64,000 nucleotides of DNA, from positions 1 through 64,000 of the forward strand of contig NZ_SJON01000014.1 of assembly GCF_004331385.1 (NCBI RefSeq), in the 5' to 3' direction. Made by a program: the position numbers and the translations under genes. This document shows positions 19,030 through 27,469 of the stretch, piece by piece. This DNA is from Enterobacter quasihormaechei (GTDB taxonomy: Bacteria; Pseudomonadota; Gammaproteobacteria; Enterobacterales; Enterobacteriaceae). The notes beneath the pieces are model-generated. The model made no database searches, had not been told where the DNA came from, and saw only the letters and a list, made by a program, of their open reading frames with translations. Every line of letters begins with the position of its first letter. Positions within the stretch are counted from its first letter, which is position 1.

Positions 19030-19517
19030 TGTTTAGCCCTTTCATTCCAGCTATCTGAAAAAAGCAGGTTCCCGTCACAATGTTTCCATGTAATTTTTTC
19101 ATAACGTACTTCTACACATTCATGATGATTATGCTTCTCCTTTAATACATCTTTTGTATCATGCATTATTGGTGAAACCCCAACAATAGTAACGTTCTCC
19201 AAAAGCATATTGTTATATTCAACTTCTTGCCCAGCATCATTGATACGATACCATTTAAACTCTGCGCTTATCAATTTCTGGCCTGTACAAACGGCCTTAA
19301 ATAGATAGGGAGACGAGGAATCAAACTCTTTCAAAAAAATGATGCTTGAATGTTTCCTTGTTCCTGTAATTTTCCCTGTCAATGGATCAGTAGGAATTGA
19401 TACGTTATGTGAAAAACCATTAACCTCTATACTCGACTCTCTGCCTTGAACATCTACTGCCCCCTTAATTAACGCACCACCATCATCCTTCAGCCATAAA
19501 TAAGCAGGAATAGCCAT
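19026..19517 (-). CDS. hcp: Hcp family type VI secretion tube protein (orphan)
   Basis: Hcp forms hexameric rings that stack into the expelled T6SS tube and also carry effectors. The 163-residue product starts MAIPAYLWLKDDGG. It has the family stretches SSSPYLFKAVCTGQ and AEFKWYRINDAGQEVEY, the HNHHE segment, and ends WNERAKQ, the normal end of Hcp1-family proteins. The start at 19517 is the second of two adjacent ATGs, six bases after AGAGGT. A TTG-initiated extension to 19535 is less likely. No other T6SS structural gene is in the window, so the apparatus must be encoded elsewhere. It is first of a three-gene AT-rich cassette inserted between ytfL and ytfK. Confidence 0.93.
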   Translation of the reverse strand: MAIPAYLWLKDDGGALIKGAVDVQGRESSIEVNGFSHNVSIPTDPLTGKITGTRKHSSIIFLKEFDSSSPYLFKAVCTGQKLISAEFKWYRINDAGQEVEYNNMLLENVTIVGVSPIMHDTKDVLKEKHNHHECVEVRYEKITWKHCDGNLLFSDSWNERAKQ

Positions 19518-19734
19518 CATTAAACCTCTTTTCAAATTGAGATGACCATTGTTCCTGCGTAACGAGAAAAGACCAATAAACAGTTAATACTTTATTGTCC
19601 TGTATCAACAGTTACACACTGAAAAGTAAATTTAGATTAACTTAATGAAGAGAGTGAAATTTATCCGTATCACAGAAGGATTGCGTGAAATATCTAGTAA
19701 ATGAATATATGTGAAACTACGGCTACAAACATCA

Positions 19735-19761
19735 ACGGCTCCCATCGGGAGCCGTCTTTTT
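19735..19761 (+). terminator. Hairpin terminator next to ytfK
   Basis: Perfect nine-base arms ACGGCTCCC and GGGAGCCGT with loop ATC, then CTTTTT. The T-run follows on the plus strand, so it best ends plus-strand transcription arriving from the left. It may also protect the 3' end of the convergent ytfK message. It could be an original ytfL-side terminator now separated from ytfL by the Hcp insert. Confidence 0.8.
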
Positions 19762-19785
19762 AACGACTACTGCATAGCACGTTGG

Positions 19786-19992
19786 TTAAGCCATCTCAGT
19801 TTGCAGACGCATAACCTGACGGTTGACTTCGGACATCACAGACAAGTGCTGTTTGTCCTTCACTTTTGGGATAAGGATTTTGCCCTTATCGAACTCAAAA
19901 GCGCCAACATCCTTGATATACAACCGTCCACGGAACAGGATCTTCACGTACTTCGCCACCTGAAGCGGGTTGTAGCGTTGGAAAATTTTCAT
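19786..19992 (-). CDS. ytfK: SpoT-activating protein YtfK
   Basis: A 68-residue DUF1107 protein, identical to recalled E. coli YtfK except for one residue or so. In E. coli it binds SpoT and tips its balance toward (p)ppGpp synthesis during phosphate or fatty-acid starvation, and its gene is PhoB-activated; this is family knowledge. ATG preceded by AGGAGATACAAGA. Short, basic and without membrane segments. It stands alone on the minus strand, divergent from ytfJ. I did not find a convincing Pho box upstream. Confidence 0.95.
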   Translation of the reverse strand: MKIFQRYNPLQVAKYVKILFRGRLYIKDVGAFEFDKGKILIPKVKDKQHLSVMSEVNRQVMRLQTEMA

Positions 19993-20316
19993 TCTTGTAT
20001 CTCCTGCGAATCATACGCCCTTGCGGTGCCACAATCGGCCCGACTGTCCTGAGCGCAAATTTTGATGCCCAATGACTATAGACCAGAACCTCGTACTTAC
20101 CCAGTGTGCATAAGTTTATTTACCGTTTGATTACAATTATTCAGAATAATCTTTGCAAAGCGTGATGCAGAGCAGTATATGCCGTCGTTTTTGCGTGGAT
20201 ATGTGCGTTCGCCCGCAAACTGGCATCGGGATTGCGGGAAAAGCCCATTGATCGCACTTATGATTAAAAGCGCATGACCAAGTGGTCGGATCACCTGCTC
20301 ACAATAAGGAAACACC
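19993..20316. other. ytfK/ytfJ divergent intergenic region
   Basis: 324 bases without a supported gene. A minus-strand TATAGT (20075-20080) is a possible -10 for ytfK. A short inverted repeat GACCA-AG-TGGTC lies at 20276-20287, about 30 bases before the ytfJ ATG. AAGGA at 20308-20312 is the ytfJ ribosome-binding site. No RNA gene is recognised. Confidence 0.5.
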
Positions 20317-20874
20317 ATGACCCTACGTAACCTCCTGGCAGCAGCTTGCCTGTTGCTGCCGCTGATGGCTTCCGCACACAACATTGAAAAAGAAGAACGT
20401 GTTCCGCCGGTCGGTATTGCTGACCGGGGAGAATTGATTCTCGACAATGATAAGTTTAGCTATAAAGCCTGGAATAGCGCGCAGCTCGCGGGCAAAGTGA
20501 GAGTTGTACAACATATTGCCGGACGTACATCCGCAAAAGAGAAAAACGCGACCCTTGTGGAGGCGATCAAGACCGCAAAACTCCCGCACGATCGCTACCA
20601 GACCACCACCATCGTGAATACCGACGATGCGATTCCCGGCTCCGGGATGTTTGTGCGCTCAAGCCTCGAGAGCAATAAGAAGCTCTATCCGTGGTCGCAG
20701 TTTATTGTCGACAGCAACGGCGTGACGCGTAAGGCGTGGCAGCTGGAAGAGGAGAGCTCAGCAATTATCGTGCTGGATAAAGCGGGCCGCGTGCAGTGGG
20801 TTAAAGACGGGGCGCTGACGCAGGATGAGGTGCAGCAGGTGGTTGCCCTGCTGCACAAGCTGCTGGATCAGTAG
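20317..20874 (+). CDS. ytfJ: YtfJ family periplasmic protein
   Basis: Periplasmic protein of 185 residues with a clear signal peptide (about residues 1-20, ending LMASA). The mature part resembles a thioredoxin-like fold of the YtfJ family, but without a CXXC motif. The function is unknown. ATG with AAGGA seven bases upstream. It converges on cysQ with a seven-base overlap of the two coding ends (20868-20874), so no terminator separates them. Synteny with E. coli is conserved. Confidence 0.9.
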   Translation: MTLRNLLAAACLLLPLMASAHNIEKEERVPPVGIADRGELILDNDKFSYKAWNSAQLAGKVRVVQHIAGRTSAKEKNATLVEAIKTAKLPHDRYQTTTIVNTDDAIPGSGMFVRSSLESNKKLYPWSQFIVDSNGVTRKAWQLEEESSAIIVLDKAGRVQWVKDGALTQDEVQQVVALLHKLLDQ

Positions 20875-21608
20875 AGTGACACCCGGAAGCCCGGGTTCAG
20901 GAATGACTCGCGCGGGGTATAGTCCAGCGGCTTACCCTGCCAGTCATGCACATGCGCGCCCGCCGCTGCGGCAACGGCGTGGCCTGCTGCGGTATCCCAG
21001 ACGTTCGTCGGCCCGAAACGGGGGTACAGCTGCGCCTGCCCTTCTGCCACCAGGCAGAACTTCAGCGACGATCCGATCGACGTCGTCTGGTGTTCGCCCA
21101 GCTGTTGCAGGTACTCCTCCAGCTCGCTGTCGCTGTGCGAGCGGCTGATCACCACCAGCGGAGGACGGGCATCGCGCACCTGGATCTGCTTACGTACGCC
21201 GCACTCTTCCTTCCAGGCTTTGCCTTCCGCCGCGCTGTACATCACCTTCATCACCGGGGCGTAGACCACGCCGAGCACCGCCTTTCCTTTTTCAATCAGA
21301 GCGATGTTGACGGTGAACTCACCGTTACGCTTGATGAACTCTTTCGTGCCGTCCAGCGGATCGACCAGCCAGTAACGCTGCCAGTGCTGACGTTCGTCCC
21401 AGCTCTGGGGCGCTTCTTCAGAAAGGACCGGAATATCCGGCGTCAGGGCCTGCAAGCCTTTCAGGATCACCGCATGCGCCGCGATATCCGCCGCCGTCAC
21501 CGGAGAGTCGTCCGCTTTGCTGACAACGTCCATCGGTTTTGCACCGTCGTACACCTGCATAATGGCATCACCCGCATCCCGTGCGAGCTGACAAATTTTA
21601 TCTAACAT
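20868..21608 (-). CDS. cysQ: 3'(2'),5'-bisphosphate nucleotidase CysQ
   Basis: Removes the 3' phosphate of PAP (and acts on PAPS), clearing a toxic by-product of sulfate assimilation in the cytoplasm. The 246-residue protein belongs to the inositol monophosphatase fold. It has Glu64-Glu65, the metal motif DPLDGT at residues 83-88, and the C-terminal [14 protein letters not shown] signature. The ATG at 21608 has AGGTGGAG upstream; an upstream ten-codon extension is unlikely. Divergent from cpdB, as in E. coli. Confidence 0.96.
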   Translation of the reverse strand: MLDKICQLARDAGDAIMQVYDGAKPMDVVSKADDSPVTAADIAAHAVILKGLQALTPDIPVLSEEAPQSWDERQHWQRYWLVDPLDGTKEFIKRNGEFTVNIALIEKGKAVLGVVYAPVMKVMYSAAEGKAWKEECGVRKQIQVRDARPPLVVISRSHSDSELEEYLQQLGEHQTTSIGSSLKFCLVAEGQAQLYPRFGPTNVWDTAAGHAVAAAAGAHVHDWQGKPLDYTPRESFLNPGFRVSLY

Positions 21609-21798
21609 TCTCCACCTCTTCGTTAACGCAGTGGGCATAACTTATTGTTTTAGTTATATCGTAATGTGAACAATTCCGCTATCTGTGAAGCAATTCTGGT
21701 TTCAGCGCTCTTTTTTCTGGCAGCATTCACACTTCTGTAAGCAACAAATACTACATACATATTCTTTTGTGGCTTGGATCGAAAAAAGGACTCCTCAG

Positions 21799-23742
21799 AT
21801 GATTAAGTTTAGCGCAACGCTCCTGGCAACGCTGATTGCGGCCAGCGTTCAGGCAGCGACGGTGGATCTCCGTATTCTGGAAACGACCGATCTGCACGGC
21901 AACATGATGGACTTCGATTACTACAAAGATACGCCTGTCGAAAAATTCGGACTGGTACGTACGGCAAGTTTAATCAACGCCGCCCGCGGTGAAGTAAAAA
22001 ACAGCGTGCTGGTGGACAACGGCGATCTCATTCAGGGCAGCCCGCTCGGCGACTATATGGCGGCGAAGGGGCTGAAGAAAGGCGAGATCCATCCTGTTTA
22101 TAAGGCAATGAATACGCTGGACTATGCCGTCGGCAACCTCGGCAATCACGAATTTAACTACGGTCTGAAATACCTGCACGACGCGCTGGCAGGCGCAACG
22201 TTCCCGTACGTTAACGCCAATATCATCGACATTAAGACGGAGAAGCCGCTTTTTACCCCTTACGTGATTAAAGAGACCGAGGTGGTCGATAAGGACGGTA
22301 AAAAACAGACGCTGAAAATCGGCTATATCGGCTTTGTACCGCCGCAAATCATGACGTGGGATAAAGCCAACCTCGACGGGAAAGTGACCGTCAACGACAT
22401 TACCGAAACGGCGCGCAAATACGTGCCGGAAATGCGTGCGAAAGGCGCGGACGTGGTGGTGGTGGTGGCCCACTCAGGCCTGTCGGCAGATCCGTATCGG
22501 GCGATGGCTGAGAACTCGGTGTATTACCTCAGCCAGGTACCGGGCGTCGATGCGATCCTGTTCGGCCACGCCCACGCCGTCTTCCCGGGTAAAGACTTCG
22601 CCAGCATCAAAGGCGCAGATATTGAAAAAGGCACGCTCAACGGCGTGCCAGCGGTGATGCCGGGGATGTGGGGCGATCACCTCGGGGTGGTGGATCTGGT
22701 GTTGAACAACGACAGCGGAAGCTGGAAAGTCACCCAGTCGAAGGCGGAAGCGCGCCCGATCTACGACGCGGTGGCCAAAAAATCACTCGCGAATGAAGAC
22801 AAAGCGCTGGTCGACGTCCTGAAGCACGATCACGACGCCACGCGTGAATTTGTCAGCAAGCCGATCGGTAAATCCGCCGACAACATGTACAGCTTCCTGG
22901 CGCTGGTACAGGACGATCCGACCGTGCAGGTAGTCAACATGGCCCAGAAAGCCTACGTCGAGGACTATATTCAGGGCGATCCGGACCTGGCCAATCTGCC
23001 GGTACTGTCTGCCGCGGCGCCATTCAAAGTGGGCGGACGTAAGAACGATCCGGCCAGCTACGTTGAGGTGGAAAAAGGCCAGCTGACCTTCCGTAATGCC
23101 GCGGATCTCTACCTCTATCCCAACACCCTCGTGGTGGTGAAAGCCACGGGAAAAGAGGTGAAGGAGTGGCTGGAGTGCTCTGCCGGGCAGTTCAATCAGA
23201 TCGATCCGCACAGCAGCAAGCCGCAGTCGCTGATTAACTGGGACGGTTTTCGCACCTACAACTTCGACGTGATCGACGGCGTGAAGTATCAGATTGATGT
23301 TACCCAGCCCGCGAAATATGACGGCGAATGCCAGGCCATTAATCCGCAGGCGGAGCGCATTAAAAACCTGACCTTCAACGGCAAGGCCATTGACCCGAAT
23401 GCCACCTTCCTGGTGGTGACCAACAACTACCGCGCCTACGGCGGTAAATTTGCCGGTACGGGTGATAACCACATCGCCTTTGCCTCGCCGGACGAGAACC
23501 GCTCGGTGCTGGCGGCGTGGATTAGCGCAGAGTCGAAAAAGGCGGGTGAAATTCATCCGGCGGTGGACAACAACTGGCGTCTGGCGCCAATCCACAGCGA
23601 CACGACGCTGGATATTCGCTTTGAGACATCACCGTCCGATAAAGCCGCCGCGTTTATCAGGGATAACGCGCAGTATCCGATGAAAAAGGTCGCGACGGAT
23701 GATATCGGGTTCGCGATTTATCAGGTGGATTTGAGCAAGTAG
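21799..23742 (+). CDS. cpdB: Periplasmic 2',3'-cyclic-nucleotide 2'-phosphodiesterase CpdB
   Basis: Bifunctional periplasmic enzyme that opens 2',3'-cyclic nucleotides and removes the 3' phosphate, so the cell can use extracellular nucleotides. It has 647 residues with a 19-residue signal peptide ([19 protein letters not shown]). The calcineurin-like metallophosphoesterase domain has [22 protein letters not shown] and GHAHAVF as metal ligands. A C-terminal 5'-nucleotidase domain contains the substrate-stacking region. The ATG at 21799 gives the perfect signal peptide; a 38-codon upstream extension does not. A REP follows the gene. Confidence 0.96.
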   Translation: MIKFSATLLATLIAASVQAATVDLRILETTDLHGNMMDFDYYKDTPVEKFGLVRTASLINAARGEVKNSVLVDNGDLIQGSPLGDYMAAKGLKKGEIHPVYKAMNTLDYAVGNLGNHEFNYGLKYLHDALAGATFPYVNANIIDIKTEKPLFTPYVIKETEVVDKDGKKQTLKIGYIGFVPPQIMTWDKANLDGKVTVNDITETARKYVPEMRAKGADVVVVVAHSGLSADPYRAMAENSVYYLSQVPGVDAILFGHAHAVFPGKDFASIKGADIEKGTLNGVPAVMPGMWGDHLGVVDLVLNNDSGSWKVTQSKAEARPIYDAVAKKSLANEDKALVDVLKHDHDATREFVSKPIGKSADNMYSFLALVQDDPTVQVVNMAQKAYVEDYIQGDPDLANLPVLSAAAPFKVGGRKNDPASYVEVEKGQLTFRNAADLYLYPNTLVVVKATGKEVKEWLECSAGQFNQIDPHSSKPQSLINWDGFRTYNFDVIDGVKYQIDVTQPAKYDGECQAINPQAERIKNLTFNGKAIDPNATFLVVTNNYRAYGGKFAGTGDNHIAFASPDENRSVLAAWISAESKKAGEIHPAVDNNWRLAPIHSDTTLDIRFETSPSDKAAAFIRDNAQYPMKKVATDDIGFAIYQVDLSK

Positions 23743-23749
23743 TGTAATT

Positions 23750-23780
23750 GCCGGCTGGCGCTTCGCTTAGCCGGCCTACG
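23750..23780. repeat. REP element after cpdB
   Basis: GCCGGCTGGCGCTTCGCTTA followed by GCCGGCCTACG: one complete REP palindrome between the convergent cpdB and ytfH. Confidence 0.82.
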
Positions 23781-23808
23781 GGATCGGGGTTTGCGCGCCT
23801 CCCGGCTT

Positions 23809-24195
23809 TTACGCCGCACGCTCATCCCGGTTCGCCATCACCTGCGGCGTATTCACCTCAATCCAGTCCGCCAGCGCGGCGACTTTCTCGCTGACCTCGA
23901 TACCCATCGGGGTCAGACTATACTCCACGTGCGGCGGCACAACCGGATAAGAAACGCGGTTAACAAACCCGTCCTGCTCCAGCGCCTGGAGCGACTGGGC
24001 CAGCATTTTCTCGCTGACACCGCCCATCTTGCGGCGCAGGTCGCTGAAGCGATGCGTGCCCTGACGCAATGCCACCAGGATCAGCACGCCCCAGCGGCTG
24101 GTAACGTGTTTGAGCACCTCCCTTGATGGACACTGTTCCGCAAAGAGGTTGCCATCGCGCATTTGCTCGCTGAGCGTCGGTACCGTTGTTTTCAT
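23809..24195 (-). CDS. ytfH: HxlR-family transcriptional regulator YtfH
   Basis: Winged-helix HxlR/DUF24 regulator of 128 residues. The wHTH covers about residues 25-115 (REVLKHVTSRWGVLILVAL, then FSDLRRKMGGVSEKMLAQSL). The single conserved cysteine Cys22, just before the wHTH, is the position used for thiol or electrophile sensing in family members such as HypR and YodB. It is divergent from qorB, an NAD(P)H-quinone reductase. This suggests that YtfH represses qorB in response to quinones or aldehydes. An inverted repeat lies between them at 24214-24230. Confidence 0.9.
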   Translation of the reverse strand: MKTTVPTLSEQMRDGNLFAEQCPSREVLKHVTSRWGVLILVALRQGTHRFSDLRRKMGGVSEKMLAQSLQALEQDGFVNRVSYPVVPPHVEYSLTPMGIEVSEKVAALADWIEVNTPQVMANRDERAA

Positions 24196-24213
24196 ACTTA
24201 CCTTTTTGTGCGT

Positions 24214-24230
24214 ACTTACTAAAAGTTAGT
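24214..24230. promoter_or_regulatory. Candidate YtfH operator
   Basis: ACTTACT-AAA-AGTTAGT, an inverted repeat with one mismatch, lies 18 bases from the ytfH start and 49 bases before qorB. Its place in the short divergent region fits an operator for the HxlR-type regulator. Not tested; the match is to symmetry only. Confidence 0.45.
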
Positions 24231-24279
24231 GATGGTGATAGTGTGCCACAACACCAGACAAACACGAAGGAGATTCATC

Positions 24280-25128
24280 ATGATCGCGATTACCGGCGCA
24301 ACCGGCCAGCTTGGCCAACTCGTTATTGAAGAACTGCTGAAAACCGTTCCGGCCAGCCAGATCGTGGCTATTGTGCGTAACCCGGCAAAAGCCGACGCCT
24401 TAAGCCAGCGGGGAATGGTGGTACGTCAGGCGGACTATACCGACCAGGCCGCGTTCACCACCGCCCTGAACGGCGTGGATAAGCTGCTGCTTATCTCCTC
24501 CAGCGAAGTGGGCCAGCGCGCCGCACAGCATCAGAACGTGATTAACGCCGCCAAAGCCGCTGGGGTGAAACTTATCGCCTACACCAGCCTGCTGCATGCG
24601 GATACCTCCCCGCTGGGTCTGCACGTTGAACACGTAGAAACCGAGAAAGCGCTGGCTGAATCCGGCGTACCTTACACCCTGCTGCGCAACGGCTGGTATA
24701 CCGAAAACTATCTTGCGAGCGTGCCGCCTGCCCTGGAGCACGGCGTATTTATTGGTGCCGCAGGTGAAGGCAAAATTGCCTCGGCGACCCGTGCGGATTA
24801 CGCGGCGGCGGCAGCGAAAGTGATTTCTGAAGAGGGTCATGCCGGCAAGGTGTATGAACTGGCGGGCGACAGTGCCTGGACGCTGAGCGAACTGACGGCG
24901 GAGCTGAGCAGACTGAGCGGCAAGCCGGTGGCGTATCAGAACCTGAGCGAAGCGGACTTCGCCGCCGCGCTGAAGGGCGCTGGCCTGCCTGCCGGGCTGG
25001 CGGATATGCTGGCGGATTCCGATACCGGCGCGTCCAAAGGCGGCCTGTTTGACGACAGCCGTACCCTGAGCAAACTGATCGGTCGCCCGACCACGCCGCT
25101 GGCGGAGAGCATCAAAGCAATTCTGTAA
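24280..25128 (+). CDS. qorB: NAD(P)H:quinone oxidoreductase QorB (YtfG)
   Basis: NmrA-like/SDR-type reductase of 282 residues that reduces quinones with NADPH. The N-terminal dinucleotide-binding motif GATGQLG is at residues 6-12. The chain follows E. coli QorB (286 residues) closely (YTSLLHADTSPLGLH, LLRNGWYTENYL). The ATG at 24280 has GAAGGAG upstream; a 17-codon extension would overlap the operator region. Divergent from its likely repressor gene ytfH. Confidence 0.93.
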   Translation: MIAITGATGQLGQLVIEELLKTVPASQIVAIVRNPAKADALSQRGMVVRQADYTDQAAFTTALNGVDKLLLISSSEVGQRAAQHQNVINAAKAAGVKLIAYTSLLHADTSPLGLHVEHVETEKALAESGVPYTLLRNGWYTENYLASVPPALEHGVFIGAAGEGKIASATRADYAAAAAKVISEEGHAGKVYELAGDSAWTLSELTAELSRLSGKPVAYQNLSEADFAAALKGAGLPAGLADMLADSDTGASKGGLFDDSRTLSKLIGRPTTPLAESIKAIL

Positions 25129-25164
25129 TTGTTAAGAATTAGTTATTTTTGGTGGCATCCCTTC

Positions 25165-25194
25165 GGGTCATCTCTGATAATGAGGCGATGACCC
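25165..25194. promoter_or_regulatory. Inverted repeat before the AraC-family gene
   Basis: Perfect eight-base arms GGGTCATC (25165-25172) and GATGACCC (25187-25194) separated by 14 bases. It lies immediately upstream of the GAGGAGG ribosome-binding site. A GATAAT lies in the loop at 25176-25181. It may be an operator for autoregulation or a leader hairpin masking translation. Confidence 0.4.
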
Positions 25195-25209
25195 ACGAGG
25201 AGGCTCACC

Positions 25210-26061
25210 GTGCAAGGCGTACCGGAACAGTTTATTGATGAGAGAGACAGCGCGCGCTTTCGCCATCTGGCGCAGCTGCCGGGTCTGGAGCTTTATCACG
25301 CCCATATCTCTGACTACGCCTTCGAGCCGCACACTCACGAAGCGTTTGGCATCGGCACCATTGAAACCGGCGCCGAACGCTTCCGCTATCGCGGTACCCA
25401 GCATCTTGCCGCGGAAAAATCCGTCGTGACCATGAACCCGGACGAGATCCACACCGGCGAATCCGCCACCGAAGGCGGCTGGCGCTACCGGATGGTCTAT
25501 ATCGAACCCGACCTGCTGGAAGAAGTCACCGGCCTGCGCCACTGGTGGTTTAGCGACGTCACGCGTCACGATCCGCTGCGCTCGCAACAGATAGGCCAGT
25601 TGATTTATGGCCTGTGGCACACGGACGATCCGCTGGCACAGAAAGGATTGCTGCTGGATCTGATTGAGACGTTCCAGCCGCTGGCCCGTCATGCGCCGGT
25701 AGCCCGGGAGGGCGCGCACCGCTTCGAGCGCGTTCGCGACTATCTGCACGACAACTATATGCGCGCGCTCACCCTGGACGAGCTGGCGAGCGTCGTTTCG
25801 CTCAGTCCGTACCATTTCCAGCGCCAGTTCAAAGCCCATTTCCACGTTACGCCACACCAGATGCTGATGGCGATTCGCCTGTGGCGCGCCAAGGCGTTTC
25901 TCACTCACGGCATGCCTGCCGCCGAAGTCGCCGCCGCAACGGGGCTGACCGATCAGTCTCACCTGACCCGCGCCTTTACCCGCCGCTACGGCATTACGCC
26001 CGTGCGTTACCAGAAGCAGGTTTCGCCGCGCTTAACGGCTCAGGGCTTTATTGCACGTTAA
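25210..26061 (+). CDS. AraC-family transcriptional regulator
   Basis: A 283-residue regulator with an N-terminal AraC-type cupin (about residues 20-160, HAHISDYAFEPHTHEAFGIG and NPDEIHTG). The C-terminal double helix-turn-helix of AraC/XylS proteins covers about 180-275 (LTLDELASVVSLSPYHFQRQFKA). GTG start with a strong GAGGAGG ribosome-binding site. The cupin keeps His residues that often shape the ligand pocket, but no ligand can be named. No transporter or enzyme operon adjoins it. It is the first gene of the block between qorB and ytfF that is absent at this place in E. coli K-12. Confidence 0.9.
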   Translation: MQGVPEQFIDERDSARFRHLAQLPGLELYHAHISDYAFEPHTHEAFGIGTIETGAERFRYRGTQHLAAEKSVVTMNPDEIHTGESATEGGWRYRMVYIEPDLLEEVTGLRHWWFSDVTRHDPLRSQQIGQLIYGLWHTDDPLAQKGLLLDLIETFQPLARHAPVAREGAHRFERVRDYLHDNYMRALTLDELASVVSLSPYHFQRQFKAHFHVTPHQMLMAIRLWRAKAFLTHGMPAAEVAAATGLTDQSHLTRAFTRRYGITPVRYQKQVSPRLTAQGFIAR

Positions 26062-26082
26062 ATACTGTGCTTAGATTATTTA

Positions 26083-26442
26083 TCAGTTATTGCAGCGATA
26101 CACTGTGCCGCTTAGCGTGACGTTAGTTTGTTGGCTGGAACCTGAGCCGAAGTAGGCGCTCCCGGTCTGCCCTGCTCGCTGCGTAAGGATAACGACAACG
26201 TTACCCCCCATACTGTAAGCCTGGTTTTTTAAATCATTACGTGCGCCAGTCTCAAGATTAGAGTTTGACGTCCATCCACCCGTGAAGAAGTTTCCCTGGC
26301 TGCCCGTCACTTCACCCAGGAATGTACAATTGCCGGTTGGTTCAGTATTAGTAATACGTACCCGTTCAGCGCCTTGGTTCAAGTTATTTGCTGAGCATGC
26401 GGTTAACGCCATACTGAATAATACTATCGCTCTTTTTTTCAT
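26083..26442 (-). CDS. DUF4156-like lipoprotein
   Basis: A 119-residue small lipoprotein. The signal peptide ends in the lipobox ALTAC with Cys16 as the lipidated residue; the next residue is Ser, which predicts outer-membrane sorting. The mature part (NCTFLGEVTGSQGNFFTGGW, then ARNDLKNQAYSMGGNVVVI) is typical of DUF4156/RcsF-like small envelope proteins. Function unknown. It converges on the AraC-family gene, 21 bases apart. AT-rich compared with core genes. Confidence 0.8.
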   Translation of the reverse strand: MKKRAIVLFSMALTACSANNLNQGAERVRITNTEPTGNCTFLGEVTGSQGNFFTGGWTSNSNLETGARNDLKNQAYSMGGNVVVILTQRAGQTGSAYFGSGSSQQTNVTLSGTVYRCNN

Positions 26443-26565
26443 GTCTTTATTTTATCCCTTTGAAATAAAATGAGTTATCAGGCATGTATGTTATACACGC
26501 GCGATCGCTCAAATAGCGCATCAATAATAGAGTAATGTTACATTCAACTCAAGAATTATAATTCC

Positions 26566-26775
26566 TCATCTAAAGCCGGTCACAAATAAAACTGGTTTTT
26601 GCCGGGCTAAATCGTGAGCACGATAATGGTCTTCGCTTTCATTGATTTCCTCATTACTCCCGTTGCCAAAGCTCGCGCTTGGGTTTACAACCATTAGTGC
26701 AAACACCGTCATTAAGCAGACTAAAAATAGTTTGATCACAATTATTACAACAGCGTTCGATCGTAAGACAAACAT
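26566..26775 (-). CDS. Small single-span membrane protein, unknown
   Basis: A 69-residue protein. It has an N-terminal hydrophobic segment (about residues 8-31, NAVVIIVIKLFLVCLMTVFA), then a polar acidic stretch (NEEINESEDHYRAHD). The ATG at 26775 has AGGTGG five bases upstream, which supports it over an in-frame GTG at 26784. I do not recognise a family. Coding status rests on the ribosome-binding site, the coherent membrane-anchor design and its place among small envelope genes. Confidence 0.5.
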   Translation of the reverse strand: MFVLRSNAVVIIVIKLFLVCLMTVFALMVVNPSASFGNGSNEEINESEDHYRAHDLARQKPVLFVTGFR

Positions 26776-26858
26776 AATCGCCACCTCGCTGTGGCTATTA
26801 AGGCGGTGCAGATAAAAAATGAAAAACTATCAAAAACGCTTACCACGCCTGAAATAAT

Positions 26859-27035
26859 CTAGTAGCCTGCTGCTTTATTGGCAGCCTTAATTCTTTTGGA
26901 TCGCGAGTCTTTATCATATTTGTCTTTCTCCTCTAACACACTTCCAACCGCATCAATCCATGAATTAGCCGTACAGCCGGTAAAAAGCGTTATTGAAAGC
27001 AGCAGTAGCGCATTTTTTAAAAAATGTAATTTCAT
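26859..27035 (-). CDS. Small lipoprotein, unknown
   Basis: A 58-residue protein with a signal peptide and lipobox LFTGC (lipid-modified Cys at about residue 21). The short, highly charged tail (EEKDKYDKDSRSKRIKAANK) is too short for a globular domain. ATG at 27035 with AGGA upstream. Reads away from the response-regulator gene. No family recognised. May be a target of the neighbouring phosphorelay, by position only. Confidence 0.6.
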   Translation of the reverse strand: MKLHFLKNALLLLSITLFTGCTANSWIDAVGSVLEEKDKYDKDSRSKRIKAANKAAGY

Positions 27036-27469
27036 TTGTTTTCCTGTCAACATCGAACTGACTGTATTTTATTTTACCATGCGAATGGATAACATCAGCG
27101 TTGGCGACAATGTACGTAGGAAAAGTCCCACAATCCTGCGTGGAGAGTTGCGTGTTACGGAAATCAGTCAGTGACGATAAAAAGAGGAAAAACCTTACAC
27201 GTGAAAGCGAAAAGGCACACCTCGTTCTGTAGTAAAAATGGCTATACTGAGCGTTAAGTAACTAGTAAACAGAACGATTTAATATCCTGTTATTCAATAG
27301 GTTATATACATTTACGTATTCAGGTTGCTTTGGTGAAGTCTGATTTTGAAATGAACTGACTGCACGGGTTCAACCTACAGCCAGTTTGTCGCCGCACCAG
27401 TGGAATGAACCAGGCTAATGCGTTAACATCAGAATAATGCATCGCTTGCCGATTATATTAAGGGTTAGT
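27036..27469. other. Intergenic region upstream of the EvgA-like gene
   Basis: 434 AT-rich bases with no supported gene. It contains an inverted repeat CGTAGGA (27115-27121) and TCCTGCG (27134-27140), and ACCTACAG at 27373-27380, the reverse complement of a heptad found again at 32316-32323. GTTATATACA (27300-27309) and similar stretches are possible -10 sequences, but I cannot fix a start site. The response regulator has only a weak ribosome-binding site (AAGGGTTAGT). Confidence 0.5.

Noticed and set aside
18613..19517. Programmed -1 frameshift joining Hcp and the toxin
   Set aside because: No slippery heptamer or downstream pseudoknot is obvious at the overlap; a simple ATGA reinitiation signal explains it better.
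19711..20052. Plus-strand frame of 113 codons over ytfK
   Set aside because: ytfK on the other strand is an almost perfect match to a known 68-residue protein; the opposite frame has no start signal.
27036..27469. A small RNA or riboswitch in the gap before the response regulator
   Set aside because: No terminator-like hairpin with a T-run or known aptamer pattern is visible, only short repeats that fit protein binding sites better.
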